A stretch of DNA of 64,000 nucleotides from Paenibacillus oceani. Its GTDB lineage: Bacteria; Bacillota; Bacilli; Paenibacillales; NBRC-103111. A model generated the notes under the pieces. That model did no database searches. It saw only the letters and a program-made list of their open reading frames with translations, and was not told the DNA's origin. Location: NCBI RefSeq assembly GCF_014705615.1, contig NZ_JACXJA010000010.1:124001-188000 (forward strand). Direction: 5' to 3'. The position numbers and the translations under genes are program-made. Positions 1-9,069 of the stretch are shown here, piece after piece. Each line of letters begins with the position of its first letter. Positions within the stretch are counted from its first letter, which is position 1.

Positions 1-591
1 ACCGATCGTGCCGCGGGAATTGTCCGAAAGCTGGGCAAACAGAGCTGCCACTCCCGCGAATACTAGGCCGGTTGCCCCAAGGATCACCCCATACAAAAGC
101 GATCCTTCCAAATCCATACTTTCCACCCCAAGCATAGTCAGACCGATCCCCGTAACTGCCGCAAGCAGCGCAAATATTCCAACCTGTACTACTAACGTTG
201 CGTTCAGCCAGGAAAGGCGGCCAACCGGGAGCGAGCGGACCAGTTCCATACGTCCCTCTTCCTCATCGCCCCTCGTATGACGCGCCACGAGCAGAATAGC
301 CATAAGACCGACAACAAGAGCCGTCAAAAGCAGCATCTGGTGTGCGGTCATAGCCCCAATCGTATAGTTGTCCAGCTCCCCCGGCCCGAGCATCGCCGTC
401 ATGGCAGGGTTGGCCATCGACCCGGCCATGACATCTCTTTCCTGCTGGGAACCGTATATCTCGGACAATGCGGGCGGCACTATCAAGGTGAAAAAGGCAA
501 TGCCCAGCATCCATAGTGGAACGCGCATTCGATCGAGCCTCACGATAAAACCGATCAATCGGCCCATTCCGGCCAATAACGGATAACTCAT
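1..591 (-). CDS. ABC-2 type exporter permease, partial (runs off left edge)
   Basis: Membrane subunit of an ABC exporter, incomplete because the frame stays open to the edge of the window: 197 codons are visible and the C-terminal part is missing. The translation begins MSYPLLAGMG and has hydrophobic stretches near residues 23-42, 83-103, 129-154 and 164-186, separated by a charged loop (RHTRGDEEEGRMEL) of the kind seen in ABC-2 permeases of the antibiotic/polyketide exporter type. Its ATG overlaps the stop of the ATPase gene (ATGA at 588-591), so the two are probably translationally coupled and form one transporter. The substrate cannot be read from the sequence; drug or peptide export is an inference from the family. 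Confidence 0.85.
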   Translation of the reverse strand, partial: MSYPLLAGMGRLIGFIVRLDRMRVPLWMLGIAFFTLIVPPALSEIYGSQQERDVMAGSMANPAMTAMLGPGELDNYTIGAMTAHQMLLLTALVVGLMAILLVARHTRGDEEEGRMELVRSLPVGRLSWLNATLVVQVGIFALLAAVTGIGLTMLGVESMDLEGSLLYGVILGATGLVFAGVAALFAQLSDNSRGTIG

Positions 592-1487
592 GAGCGATAG
601 CCTCCTCCGGTTGCTTCATAGTGGCGAATGAAAATGTCCTCGAGCGTAGGCGGCGAACATTCCAGCTTCACAATGCCGAACTGGCTTAGATGCCGAATAA
701 CGTGATCCATCTCTTCTGTATCTATTTGGAAGGACAAAGCGGCGCCATTCGCTTCCAACTCGTAAATACCGTTCAGCCGATCGATCGAGGGAACCGCTTG
801 TTTCGTTTCCACCTTAACGTGTGTGCGGGTCAGGTGACGCATTTCCTGCAAGGTGCCGCTCTCAATGATCTTCCCCTGTCGAATAATTCCAACCTTGTCG
901 CATAGACGTTCCACTTCGGACAAAATGTGGCTGGACAGCAGAACGCTCTTCCCATGCTTCTTCACTTCCATTACGCAATCCTGAAAGACATTTTCCATCA
1001 AAGGGTCCAGCCCGGAGGTTGGTTCGTCTAAAATATACAAATCCGAGTCGGAGGAAAATGCCGCGATCAAAGCTACTTTTTGCCTGTTTCCTTTGGAATA
1101 GGTCCTGCATTTCTTCGTCGGGTCCAGATCGAATTTCTGAATGAGCTCTTCCCGCTTGCTACTGCTGCATCCTCCTCGCAATTTGATGAACAAATCAATC
1201 ACTTCGCCGCCAGTCAAATTGGGCCACAGATTCACGTCGCCAGGTACGTAGGCGAGACGCTTGTGGATCTCGACCGCATCATGCCATGCATCCTTCCCAA
1301 ACAATCGGGCCTCGCCAGAGGTAGCTCGCAATACGCCGAGCAGTACACGAATGGTCGTCGATTTACCCGCGCCGTTCGGGCCAATGAATCCGAATATTTC
1401 TCCGCTGTTTACTTCCAGATTCACTCCGTCCAGCGCCGTAAATGCGCCGAATTTCTTGGACAAGTTCCTAACTCGCAACAAAGACAT
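588..1487 (-). CDS. ABC exporter ATP-binding protein
   Basis: Energy-coupling subunit for the permease that follows it. 299 residues, the usual length for the BcrA/CcmA-type ATPases. Walker A GPNGAGKST lies at residues 36-44, the signature motif is the degenerate YSKGNRQK near 130 (normal for this exporter group), Walker B YILDEPTSGLD is near 151-161 and the H-loop reads LLSSHILSE. The start has a good site, GGAGG eight bases upstream. The promoter region is shared with the divergent TetR gene, which suggests that regulator controls this operon in response to the exported compound. Confidence 0.93.
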   Translation of the reverse strand: MSLLRVRNLSKKFGAFTALDGVNLEVNSGEIFGFIGPNGAGKSTTIRVLLGVLRATSGEARLFGKDAWHDAVEIHKRLAYVPGDVNLWPNLTGGEVIDLFIKLRGGCSSSKREELIQKFDLDPTKKCRTYSKGNRQKVALIAAFSSDSDLYILDEPTSGLDPLMENVFQDCVMEVKKHGKSVLLSSHILSEVERLCDKVGIIRQGKIIESGTLQEMRHLTRTHVKVETKQAVPSIDRLNGIYELEANGAALSFQIDTEEMDHVIRHLSQFGIVKLECSPPTLEDIFIRHYEATGGGYRS

Positions 1488-1534
1488 GACCGTGTCCTCC
1501 CATTAATGTTTTGAAATATTTTTATTCATATCTT

Positions 1535-1547
1535 TCATATTATATGA
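1535..1547. promoter_or_regulatory. Candidate TetR operator over the exporter -10 box
   Basis: A perfect 13-base palindrome (TCATATTATATGA) sits in the 147-base divergent region. It covers a minus-strand TATAAT (1544-1539), which has a TTGAAA about 15 bases upstream. A repressor bound here would block the exporter promoter. Only the palindrome and the boxes are seen; binding is inferred. Confidence 0.35.
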
Positions 1548-1634
1548 TAATACATTCGCTTTCAATCTCTTTTGAACTCTGTTCATTGTTTTATTTCATA
1601 ACTTAAGATAAACTTGTTGCTGAGGTGAATGGAA

Positions 1635-2231
1635 ATGGACGGATACCAGAGACGCAGAGAGCAGAAAAAAAAGGACATCTTGCGGACAGCCGTCGACCTG
1701 TTTTTGACTTACGGCATTCAGAAAGTGTCCATCGCGGAAATTGCCAGCCAGGCCAACGTATCGCAAGTAACGATTTATAACTATTTCGGCAGCAAACATA
1801 ATCTTGTCGAGGAAATGCTCGTTTATTATCTCGATCAGTTATGGTCGGAATATGAAAAGATGCTGTCCAGTGACTTGCCTTTTATCGAAAAAATTAAAAA
1901 CATGATGTTTACCAAGATCGATTCGGCAAATCAAGTGCACCCCGACGCCTTTACCCATTTCATGAAAAAGTACGCCGCCGGCGTCCCTTATCTGGAAAAG
2001 ATGATGCAGGAACAAATATTGCCGCGGCTGATCACATTAATTGATGAAGGCAGACAGGAGGGTTATGTCGATCCCGGATTATCGAACGAATCGGTCCTCG
2101 TGTTCATTCAAATGTTCAAGGATTATATGCAAAAAGAAGAGGCCTTTCCGCATCTTCAAAAGATGACGGGAGACCTCACGAAACTGTTTTTTTATGGACT
2201 TGTCGGAAGCAAACACAATTTGGAGGAGTGA
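1635..2231 (+). CDS. TetR-family transcriptional regulator
   Basis: Probable ligand-responsive repressor of the adjacent divergent ABC exporter. The N-terminus carries the TetR helix-turn-helix (SIAEIASQANVSQVTIYNYF, about residues 33-52 from this start), followed by a helical ligand-binding domain; total length about 198 residues is typical. Two ATGs lie six bases apart. The ribosome site GAGGTG (1622-1627) is only one base from the first and seven from the second, so the second (MDGYQRRREQ) is chosen. The ligand is unknown. Confidence 0.9.
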   Translation: MDGYQRRREQKKKDILRTAVDLFLTYGIQKVSIAEIASQANVSQVTIYNYFGSKHNLVEEMLVYYLDQLWSEYEKMLSSDLPFIEKIKNMMFTKIDSANQVHPDAFTHFMKKYAAGVPYLEKMMQEQILPRLITLIDEGRQEGYVDPGLSNESVLVFIQMFKDYMQKEEAFPHLQKMTGDLTKLFFYGLVGSKHNLEE

Positions 2232-2391
2232 TCGATTGACCTCGCTGGCGCTAAAAGTGCGTCAGCTTCTTCTCATTGTATAGCAGCATCCTTCCTGCGG
2301 CTGTAAGTTTGCCCTTGATTTACACCCGAGTCCGCAACCTTTCTTAATTTTCATGCAATAAAAGCCGCTGTTCACGAGTATTTCGTTGACT

Positions 2392-3849
2392 TTACCAGGT
2401 AACCGCCTCTCCGCCTCGGCCCGACACATACCGGTTCTCTTGTTGAACCGTCCAGTCCGTAAAACGAAGCAGTAGACGCAGCTTCACGTCTGCATAGGCG
2501 GGATCGTACCATAAATTAATCTCTTCGCCCGGGTCGGCAGCCGTATCGAATAGTTCCCCTTCCTGACGCTGCTCTCCCTCCGGCACATCGTGATACAGAT
2601 GGAGTTTGTACCGATTATCTCGGAACATCGTGCAGTTCAGCGATGGGGTCCAGTAACTTCCTTGATCGCTGTACCCGGAATTTCGATATTGGGTAACTGC
2701 ATAATCCCGTCCTGGTTTATTGTCCGCAGCCAAGGGAAGCACGTTGATCGCATCGGGCATCAACTGATCCAGCTCATCCGGACCGAATCCAGCAGCCGCC
2801 ACTACGGAAGCGGCAATATCGTGGAGCTGGACCAACTGCTGCCTGCGTACGCCGGGAGGAATCGTTCCCGGCATTTTCAACAGAAACGGCACCTTGACGC
2901 AAGCATCGTAAAAGTAAGCGCCTTTCGTATAGAGTTGTTTATCCCCCAGCATCTCACCATGATCACTTACAAAAATAACCAATGTTCGATCGTCGAATCC
3001 GCATTCCTCCAGCTTACGTAATACCCTTCCAATCTGTTGGTCGAGGAAACCGACGGATGCGTGGTAACCCCGGCAGAGATCATCGGAAATCTCTTTGTCC
3101 GCATATCGGCCTACATATTTGCGTTTTTCTCGGTGTACGCCATCCGGAACGTCTGTCAGCCGATCCGTCGCCGGTCCGCCAGCTCCGATTCGGCTGCCGT
3201 CGATCGTGTCCAAAGCCTCAAGCGGATAATCGTCGTACGGATCGTGTGGGTCAAATAGGCTCATCATGCAAAAGAACGGTTGCTCGTCCGTTTGCCTTTC
3301 CAGAAAATCGATCGTCCGGTCAGCGGCCCAATACGTATGGTGAGCGTCTATCGGAAAATGCTTCAGATTGCGATTTTCTTCCTGCAGTCGAGCCCAAAAA
3401 TCCGGGTGATGCTCGCGAATCCAAGCCGCATAGGCATTCAGCTCGCTGTCCAAATGCAGAGTCGGATCGTTGCAGAGCTCATAGACGTTGAATCCGTCGT
3501 GAGGATGTCTTTGGTTGGCTTCGGTTACTCTTCCGCTTACATGAAGCTTGCCGAACAAAGCCGTTCTGTAGCCTTTTCGTTGCAGCAGCTTCGGAAACAA
3601 AACCTGATCTTCAGGCAAATTGTCATGCAGCTTGTAGACGCCATGTCCCGGCAGCGGCTTGCCGGTCATCAGGCTGGCGCGGCTCGGCGTGCAGATTGTT
3701 GCGTTGACGCATGCGTTCTCGAATAAGGCCCCTTCTGCTGCAAGCCGGTCCAGTACCGGCGTACGGGCTATACGACCTCCATAGCAGCCTAACGAATCGC
3801 ACCGCTGCTGATCGGTCATTATGAGTAGTATGTTCGGAGCTTGTGGCAT
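2392..3849 (-). CDS. Type I sulfatase (arylsulfatase family)
   Basis: Hydrolyses sulfate esters, here most likely on a sugar given its operon. The N-terminal metal site is ILLIMTDQQR and the sulfatase signature CTPSRAS follows near residue 53; its Cys would be converted to the catalytic formylglycine. Later conserved pieces are the GKLH motif and FVSDHGEMLGD. There is no signal peptide, so it may act in the cytoplasm on imported oligosaccharide. An ATG six codons further upstream exists, but GGGAG lies five bases before this one, so the shorter form is preferred. It is the last gene of the minus-strand operon that begins with the binding lipoprotein at 8.7 kb. A dedicated formylglycine-generating enzyme is not in the window. 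Confidence 0.9.
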   Translation of the reverse strand: MPQAPNILLIMTDQQRCDSLGCYGGRIARTPVLDRLAAEGALFENACVNATICTPSRASLMTGKPLPGHGVYKLHDNLPEDQVLFPKLLQRKGYRTALFGKLHVSGRVTEANQRHPHDGFNVYELCNDPTLHLDSELNAYAAWIREHHPDFWARLQEENRNLKHFPIDAHHTYWAADRTIDFLERQTDEQPFFCMMSLFDPHDPYDDYPLEALDTIDGSRIGAGGPATDRLTDVPDGVHREKRKYVGRYADKEISDDLCRGYHASVGFLDQQIGRVLRKLEECGFDDRTLVIFVSDHGEMLGDKQLYTKGAYFYDACVKVPFLLKMPGTIPPGVRRQQLVQLHDIAASVVAAAGFGPDELDQLMPDAINVLPLAADNKPGRDYAVTQYRNSGYSDQGSYWTPSLNCTMFRDNRYKLHLYHDVPEGEQRQEGELFDTAADPGEEINLWYDPAYADVKLRLLLRFTDWTVQQENRYVSGRGGEAVTW

Positions 3850-3932
3850 CGTGTCTCCCTTCTCCATTCCGCTTCATGCACTCTGGCGGAGACTGGCAAG
3901 ATGTTGGCGGAATTTCAAAACGGTTCTCCCGC

Positions 3933-6158
3933 TCAGAAGCTTAACGCTCCGTATTCGGCCATTACCTGCCTTCGTCCGATATACCTCCAGACGGCGGTGC
4001 CGTCGGTAATGGACGTCTCTTCATCCCCGGGAAAACCGCCCGGCCCGGTCGTTCCAGCGGTTACGCAGAAATACGCCTTATCGACCGATATGACCGTCGC
4101 CCACACAACATCGCCTTGCGCGTAAGCCGTTGAAGCTTGACGCTGTTGCGCGTCTGCCAGCAAAAAGCCGTCATGAATAGCGATGAGTCCCTCCGAGGTT
4201 TTTCCCTCCAAGTTGCCATACGGAAACTTGGTCCCGGACGCAAGCTGCACGCCATCCCCGAGCTGGTCAATGATCGGCGGTCCGTCTCCGCTCGGAAAAG
4301 ACTTGCCGTTTAATCCGAAATTCCCTTCCAGCTGGAGCAGTATCCGTGCCCGCTTGGCGCTTTTATGATGAAGCTTTTTCATCAGATTCTGTTTCATAAT
4401 GAGAACATGGATGGTTGACGCTCCGGTTGACGCTCCTTCATAAGCAATATCGTTATCGATGTTGTTGTTCTTGTCATAGATTCGGTTACCGGCTATTACC
4501 GTTTTGACCGGCTGACCCGCATTGTTGAACAGATTGATGACACTCGTACCTGCGGACTGCTTCGCTTTCACATAAAACGTGTTGTATTCGATCGTCGTCC
4601 ATTCAGCGGCGGTCCCTGACAAATCGCCAATATCGATTATGTCCAGCTTCACATCCTGCGTGATGTGAAATTCGTTATGCGATATCAAGCTGTTCCCCGA
4701 ATTGTTGAAGTTCATATCGAAGACGACATTCATCAGCTTATTGCCCCGAAACGTATAATGCGAGAAATCTCCTACGTTGATGATGCCGGCGCCTTCCTGA
4801 CCGAGCCACGTCAGCTCATTGCCCGCAAATACGCATTCATCCGAGCCCGGGCGATTGGTAAATCCGGTTCCCTTGTTGACAATGAGGGTGTTACCGCTGC
4901 TCGGGTCCCATTTCGAGCCCAAATGAAACACATCGTTGATGTTTTTGGCCGAACCGTCCTCCATACACGTATTGCCGATAAATTTGTTGCCGATCGATGC
5001 ATAAAAGGTGGCGAGCGATCCGTTCCCGGTATTTTTGACCGTGTTGTTCGCCGCCGTGCAATAAAAGCAGCCTTCGAAATCAATCCCGAGATCGATCCCG
5101 CGCTCCACGTAATTCCCAATATCGTTGCACATGTAGCCATTTATTATATACAGCGCATTGGGCTCGTACAAGCGGTTGTTCACACGATTCACATGGCGGC
5201 AGCGGCGGTAATGCTGCAAATTGCCGCCTTCGTCGATTACCGCTGAGCCGCCCCAGCCGCTGATCGCTCCCCGGACCGAAGTATTGTCGCGAATAAGACC
5301 GTATTCGCAAAACTCGTAACGGAACATTTGCAGAAGAGCCTGCTCCTGGACAACGGTTTCGTTTTCGGCGAACAAAAACGAAGCGTTGAGATCGCCGCCA
5401 ATCGGCGACAGTCCGGCAGTTACGGCGGGATCGATATCAGGGTTCGTATTGTTCAGGAGCAGTTGCCAATAGTTGCCCCAATATCGGACGGCATGCGTCA
5501 TGTACTGAAGACCCATATTGTGCGAGGTGCATCTTTGCATCGAAACATGCTTGACGTTCGCACAGTGCCACGCACAGTATGTGTCGAAATAGGAGCCGGG
5601 TGAAAGCGTCAGATCGTTGACAAAGTCAAGCCCGTACAGGTGAATATCGGTAGCAAATACGGTAAAGTCCGTCTCGCAATGCGCCGTCGTCAGCAGCGGC
5701 ACTTTCAATCCCGTGCCGCTAACGATCATACGGGCCGTACCGGGCTCGGCGTACAGCGTGATGCGGGAAGGAAGCTGCAGGGCTGCGGTCAGCCGGTACT
5801 CCCCTTTCGGGAAATAGACACCCCCTCCTCCCAAACCGGCCAAAAAATCGATAGCTGCTTGAATAGCCGCACTGTCACTGCTCGTGCCATTTCCCTCCGC
5901 TCCAAAATCGAGCACGGATACCCGCTCCCGCAGCTTTTGCGCCACAGTGCGCTCCGGCAACCCTTCCGCATACCGGAACGAGACTTCCTGCGCATCGACA
6001 GTTGCGGATGTCCCGTAGACCGATTCGACGACTGAAGCGTTGCCGTTAAATGCTTGCCAGATTCCTCCTGCCGCCAGAGCGGCTCCCGTCGCCCCGAGCG
6101 TTGCCACCAGTTTGCGGCGGCTGATCGATGGATTGGCTTCTCCGTCCGACTGATTCAT
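3933..6158 (-). CDS. Tat-exported right-handed beta-helix protein (pectate lyase superfamily)
   Basis: Secreted, probably polysaccharide-acting protein of 741 residues. It starts with a twin-arginine signal (SISRRKLVATLG, residues 11-22, then an Ala/Gly-rich hydrophobic stretch). Next is the Pectate_lyase_3 entry motif VLDFGAEGNGTSSDSAAIQ near residues 84-102, with GGGVYFPKGEY shortly after. The body has many short Asn-rich turns typical of a parallel beta-helix. The last ~80 residues (YAQGDVVWATV, YFCVTAGTTG, DGTAVWRYIG) look like a small C-terminal binding module. Cleavage specificity cannot be told. It lies between the sialidase-like gene (41 bases) and the sulfatase (83 bases). A decayed relative lies at 59.8-61.4 kb. 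Confidence 0.82.
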   Translation of the reverse strand: MNQSDGEANPSISRRKLVATLGATGAALAAGGIWQAFNGNASVVESVYGTSATVDAQEVSFRYAEGLPERTVAQKLRERVSVLDFGAEGNGTSSDSAAIQAAIDFLAGLGGGGVYFPKGEYRLTAALQLPSRITLYAEPGTARMIVSGTGLKVPLLTTAHCETDFTVFATDIHLYGLDFVNDLTLSPGSYFDTYCAWHCANVKHVSMQRCTSHNMGLQYMTHAVRYWGNYWQLLLNNTNPDIDPAVTAGLSPIGGDLNASFLFAENETVVQEQALLQMFRYEFCEYGLIRDNTSVRGAISGWGGSAVIDEGGNLQHYRRCRHVNRVNNRLYEPNALYIINGYMCNDIGNYVERGIDLGIDFEGCFYCTAANNTVKNTGNGSLATFYASIGNKFIGNTCMEDGSAKNINDVFHLGSKWDPSSGNTLIVNKGTGFTNRPGSDECVFAGNELTWLGQEGAGIINVGDFSHYTFRGNKLMNVVFDMNFNNSGNSLISHNEFHITQDVKLDIIDIGDLSGTAAEWTTIEYNTFYVKAKQSAGTSVINLFNNAGQPVKTVIAGNRIYDKNNNIDNDIAYEGASTGASTIHVLIMKQNLMKKLHHKSAKRARILLQLEGNFGLNGKSFPSGDGPPIIDQLGDGVQLASGTKFPYGNLEGKTSEGLIAIHDGFLLADAQQRQASTAYAQGDVVWATVISVDKAYFCVTAGTTGPGGFPGDEETSITDGTAVWRYIGRRQVMAEYGALSF

Positions 6159-6199
6159 TTGCTAGCCCCCTCGCCTTACTTGCTTCAGAGTAAAATCCA

Positions 6200-7324
6200 C
6201 TAGCCCTGCAAATCCGAATGATCCGTCAGCAACTCCCGGAAGCTTCCTACCTCTCCGTACACGATCCGGTTCGAGTCGTGGAACGTATGGGCACCGGCAT
6301 ACGATGCCCGCACCACATACAGGATGTCAGCACCGTCAAACTGCCAGTCTACGTATTGAAAGCCGGTTTTGAGGCGCGACTTTTTGCCTTCTAGCAGATC
6401 GTCGACCAGCAGTGTCTTCAGATGGGTCCAGGTTCGCAGATCGGACGAAACGAACAACGACAGCACCTCTCGAAGCACCGGCTTGTCCGGGTCCTTATCC
6501 TTATTGGACAATGTGAAATAAAGACCGGTGAGCGGATCACGGCGAATCGTAAACTTGTGGGAACCACCGGGAAATTCGATGAAATCGGCGGATTCAAAGG
6601 TAACACGGCTGCCTTCGTCATGAATCCGGACGATCGCCGCCTTATCCCATACCGGCGATGTGGTCAGCCGGAGTACGTTGACGAGGCCCTCCGGAGAGGG
6701 AACAATATTACCTTCAAGCCAGCCGGCGCCGCTATCCCCGCCCCAGTCGTCCGGATCGCAAGCCTGATCGTAGGCAAGCTTGTTGCTCATCCGCCAATTG
6801 CCCGATTTCAACAAATCCGCATCTGCGTCACAGGAAATGACGAATGCTTTAAACCCTCCGGGCCGCACAGGCGGATCAAAGTCTTCAAAAGCTCGGTACA
6901 ATCGGCCTTCATGCTCGACAACCGGCGTAGGAGCACCGTGATAGTTGGGTGCATATAACCTCTCGCCGGCGACAAACAGCAGACCGTTATCCCCGTCGGT
7001 CGGCTGCGTCCAGGAGCGTCCGCCGTCGCTGCTGCGCATGATAACGATATGGGAAAATTTTTGCGAGGTTCCGAGCAAGTAGACGTCGCCCCGGTGGACA
7101 AACAGAGTGGCCCAGTACATACCCTCGATCCTCCGCGTTTCCTGCCAGCTCGTCCCATTGTCCTCCGAACGGTAGACGCTGGATATCCGACATTCGCCAC
7201 TGAAATCCCCGAAATAATCATGCGAAACAAGTAGCGCTCCGTCAGGCAGCCGGACAATACTTGGGCTGCCAAGATATTCGCCTATAAGTTGGTCCATAAA
7301 CTTAATTTCGCTTTTCCATTGCAT
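6200..7324 (-). CDS. BNR/Asp-box sialidase-like glycoside hydrolase
   Basis: Six-bladed beta-propeller protein of the sialidase/neuraminidase superfamily, 374 residues. Two Asp-boxes are clear: SEDNGTSW at residues 53-60 and SSDGGRSW at 98-105. There is no signal peptide, so it is predicted to be cytoplasmic and to process imported material, or to be a non-sialidase propeller. The start has GGAGG seven bases upstream. It is second in the operon, between the binding lipoprotein and the Tat beta-helix gene. True sialic acid specificity is unproven; many bacterial proteins with these repeats act on other sugars. Confidence 0.78.
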   Translation of the reverse strand: MQWKSEIKFMDQLIGEYLGSPSIVRLPDGALLVSHDYFGDFSGECRISSVYRSEDNGTSWQETRRIEGMYWATLFVHRGDVYLLGTSQKFSHIVIMRSSDGGRSWTQPTDGDNGLLFVAGERLYAPNYHGAPTPVVEHEGRLYRAFEDFDPPVRPGGFKAFVISCDADADLLKSGNWRMSNKLAYDQACDPDDWGGDSGAGWLEGNIVPSPEGLVNVLRLTTSPVWDKAAIVRIHDEGSRVTFESADFIEFPGGSHKFTIRRDPLTGLYFTLSNKDKDPDKPVLREVLSLFVSSDLRTWTHLKTLLVDDLLEGKKSRLKTGFQYVDWQFDGADILYVVRASYAGAHTFHDSNRIVYGEVGSFRELLTDHSDLQG

Positions 7325-7388
7325 GGCTGTTCCTCCATCACTTCAAATGAAACGCTTTATTATAAAGGCGATGCATCTCAGATGCCGA

Positions 7389-8672
7389 TTATTTGGACGG
7401 GGCCTTGTCAAGCTGTTGATTCGCCTTTTCTTCCGCCTCGCGCAATGCCGTATAAATGTCTTTTCCGTTGATCATCTCTTTTTGAGCGGCCACCATTGCG
7501 TCGCGTACTACCCCGAGATTTTCTCCGGTATAACCCGGCTTTGCCGGCTTGGTGCCAAAAAACGCTTTCAAGTTTACCGGATTGTTGAATTTCAGATTGC
7601 TTCCGAACGCGTCGATAAACGTCTGCCCCTTGACTCCCGGCGCTCTGCCTAGCTTCGAAATCGCCATCTGCACCTCGTCCGACGTCATCACCTCAATAAC
7701 GCGGAACGCTTCTTCCTTATACTTACTTGTCGAAGTAATCGCCATCGCCTGCGCTTCGTACTGAAGTCCCATTCCCGGCGCCTGCGACCATGTAGGCAAG
7801 GTGACCATGTCCCAGTTGAGATCTTTCACTTCTCCTAGCTGAGAAATGAAATTCGTAAATGTCAGCATCGCCAAGCTCCGATCCTTCATAAACATGTTGG
7901 TAGCTCCTGCATTGGCAACGATTGCTTCATTGCCCGGCAGCAAGTAAAACCGGTTAATCTGATCGAAGAAGTTTTTCCATGGATCAGTGACGATTTTCGC
8001 CTTGCCCGTGGCTCGGTCGACGAAATCAAGCGATAATTGAGAAGCGGACATCGTAAACAGATGCGGCTTCAGGCCGGAGATGAATACCCCATCATCCGTT
8101 CTATTGAACCTTTTGGCTACCTCATAGACTTGATCCCAGGTCATGCCGTCGGTCGGATAAGAAACGGCGTAGCGGTCAAACAAATCTTTGTTGTAATAAA
8201 GCGCCGCCGTATTCATCGAATACGGTATCGCGTTCAGCTCGTTTTTCGGACTGTTCGCTCGAATATATTGCAGCGCATCGTTCTCGAAACGGTTCAGGTC
8301 AATATTATACTGCTTGGCCATCGCTTCCATGTCGTAGGAAATGCCGTACTGGTACAGCTTGTTCATATCAAAGGTCGGCACCAGCAAAATATCGGGAATG
8401 GTTTTGCTGGCCGCCCAGTTTTCAAGCTGATTTCCCTGGCCTTGCTTAATCATTTTCACCGTAATGTACGGATACTTGTTTTTGATGGGCTCCTGAATGT
8501 AGCGGGCAAACTCCTCGGCCGTCAAATAATTGTCCCCCGGGACAGCGACCGAGATTTCAACCGGCTCTTTTTTCTCCGGCGTTGCCGGTACGTCGGGAGC
8601 TTTCGAAGCGGAACAACCGACAAGCGCAACCGGCAGCAATCCCAACATCATCATCTTCCATTTGGTCATCAT
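7389..8672 (-). CDS. Extracellular solute-binding lipoprotein, family 1 (SBP-1)
   Basis: Membrane-anchored sugar-binding receptor, 427 residues. The lipoprotein signal ends at a lipobox ALVGC, with the modified Cys near residue 20. Family-typical blocks follow, including LYYNKDLFDRY and DGMTWDQVYEVAKRF. The ribosome site GGGGAGG lies upstream of a double ATG. It is the first gene of the sulfatase operon and divergent from an AraC gene. No ABC permease or ATPase accompanies it, which is unusual; three related proteins at 40.0, 50.9 and 61.5 kb share the same DGM(T/S)W block and also lack permeases nearby. Confidence 0.92.
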   Translation of the reverse strand: MMTKWKMMMLGLLPVALVGCSASKAPDVPATPEKKEPVEISVAVPGDNYLTAEEFARYIQEPIKNKYPYITVKMIKQGQGNQLENWAASKTIPDILLVPTFDMNKLYQYGISYDMEAMAKQYNIDLNRFENDALQYIRANSPKNELNAIPYSMNTAALYYNKDLFDRYAVSYPTDGMTWDQVYEVAKRFNRTDDGVFISGLKPHLFTMSASQLSLDFVDRATGKAKIVTDPWKNFFDQINRFYLLPGNEAIVANAGATNMFMKDRSLAMLTFTNFISQLGEVKDLNWDMVTLPTWSQAPGMGLQYEAQAMAITSTSKYKEEAFRVIEVMTSDEVQMAISKLGRAPGVKGQTFIDAFGSNLKFNNPVNLKAFFGTKPAKPGYTGENLGVVRDAMVAAQKEMINGKDIYTALREAEEKANQQLDKAPSK

Positions 8673-9069
8673 TCTGAATGTCCTCCCCTAATCTGATCGT
8701 TGATCAATACTCCTCATCATCTCCGGTAGCGCCTGACGGACGGGATCTCCTCTTTGCGGAAACCGCTTAACCATCCGCGATATTGGAAAGCACTCCTGCT
8801 CAAGTCTTCCCTCCTTGTCGTAGAAGTCGCCTATCCCTTCATGTTGTAATTATAAGAAATATATTGTTGCAGCACCTATACACATCTGATTTGTACATTA
8901 CCGATTCGGCTACAATTTATGTTGGAACAGCCATTTCGGTATGCGCTGTCAGTTCCGCGGGCATACTCGGCGCTGCATGCAGCTTTTCATATCCATTCGC
9001 ATCGCGTATAATGCCTGTATGATCCTCATTCACCTTTCCTATACGGCTATCGAATGTGGAGGTTTACAG
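8673..9069. promoter_or_regulatory. Divergent control region, SBP-1 operon / AraC gene
   Basis: 397 bases without a convincing gene. On the minus strand a perfect TATAAT (8854-8849) faces the SBP operon, but no good -35 box lies at the right distance, which fits activation by an AraC protein. The AraC frame is open upstream of its start, but the GGAGG at 9058-9062 marks the true start at 9070. Confidence 0.35.

Noticed and set aside
8941-9069. 43-codon N-terminal extension of the AraC gene
   Set aside because: GGAGG sits seven bases ahead of the ATG at 9070 and the extension resembles no part of AraC proteins.
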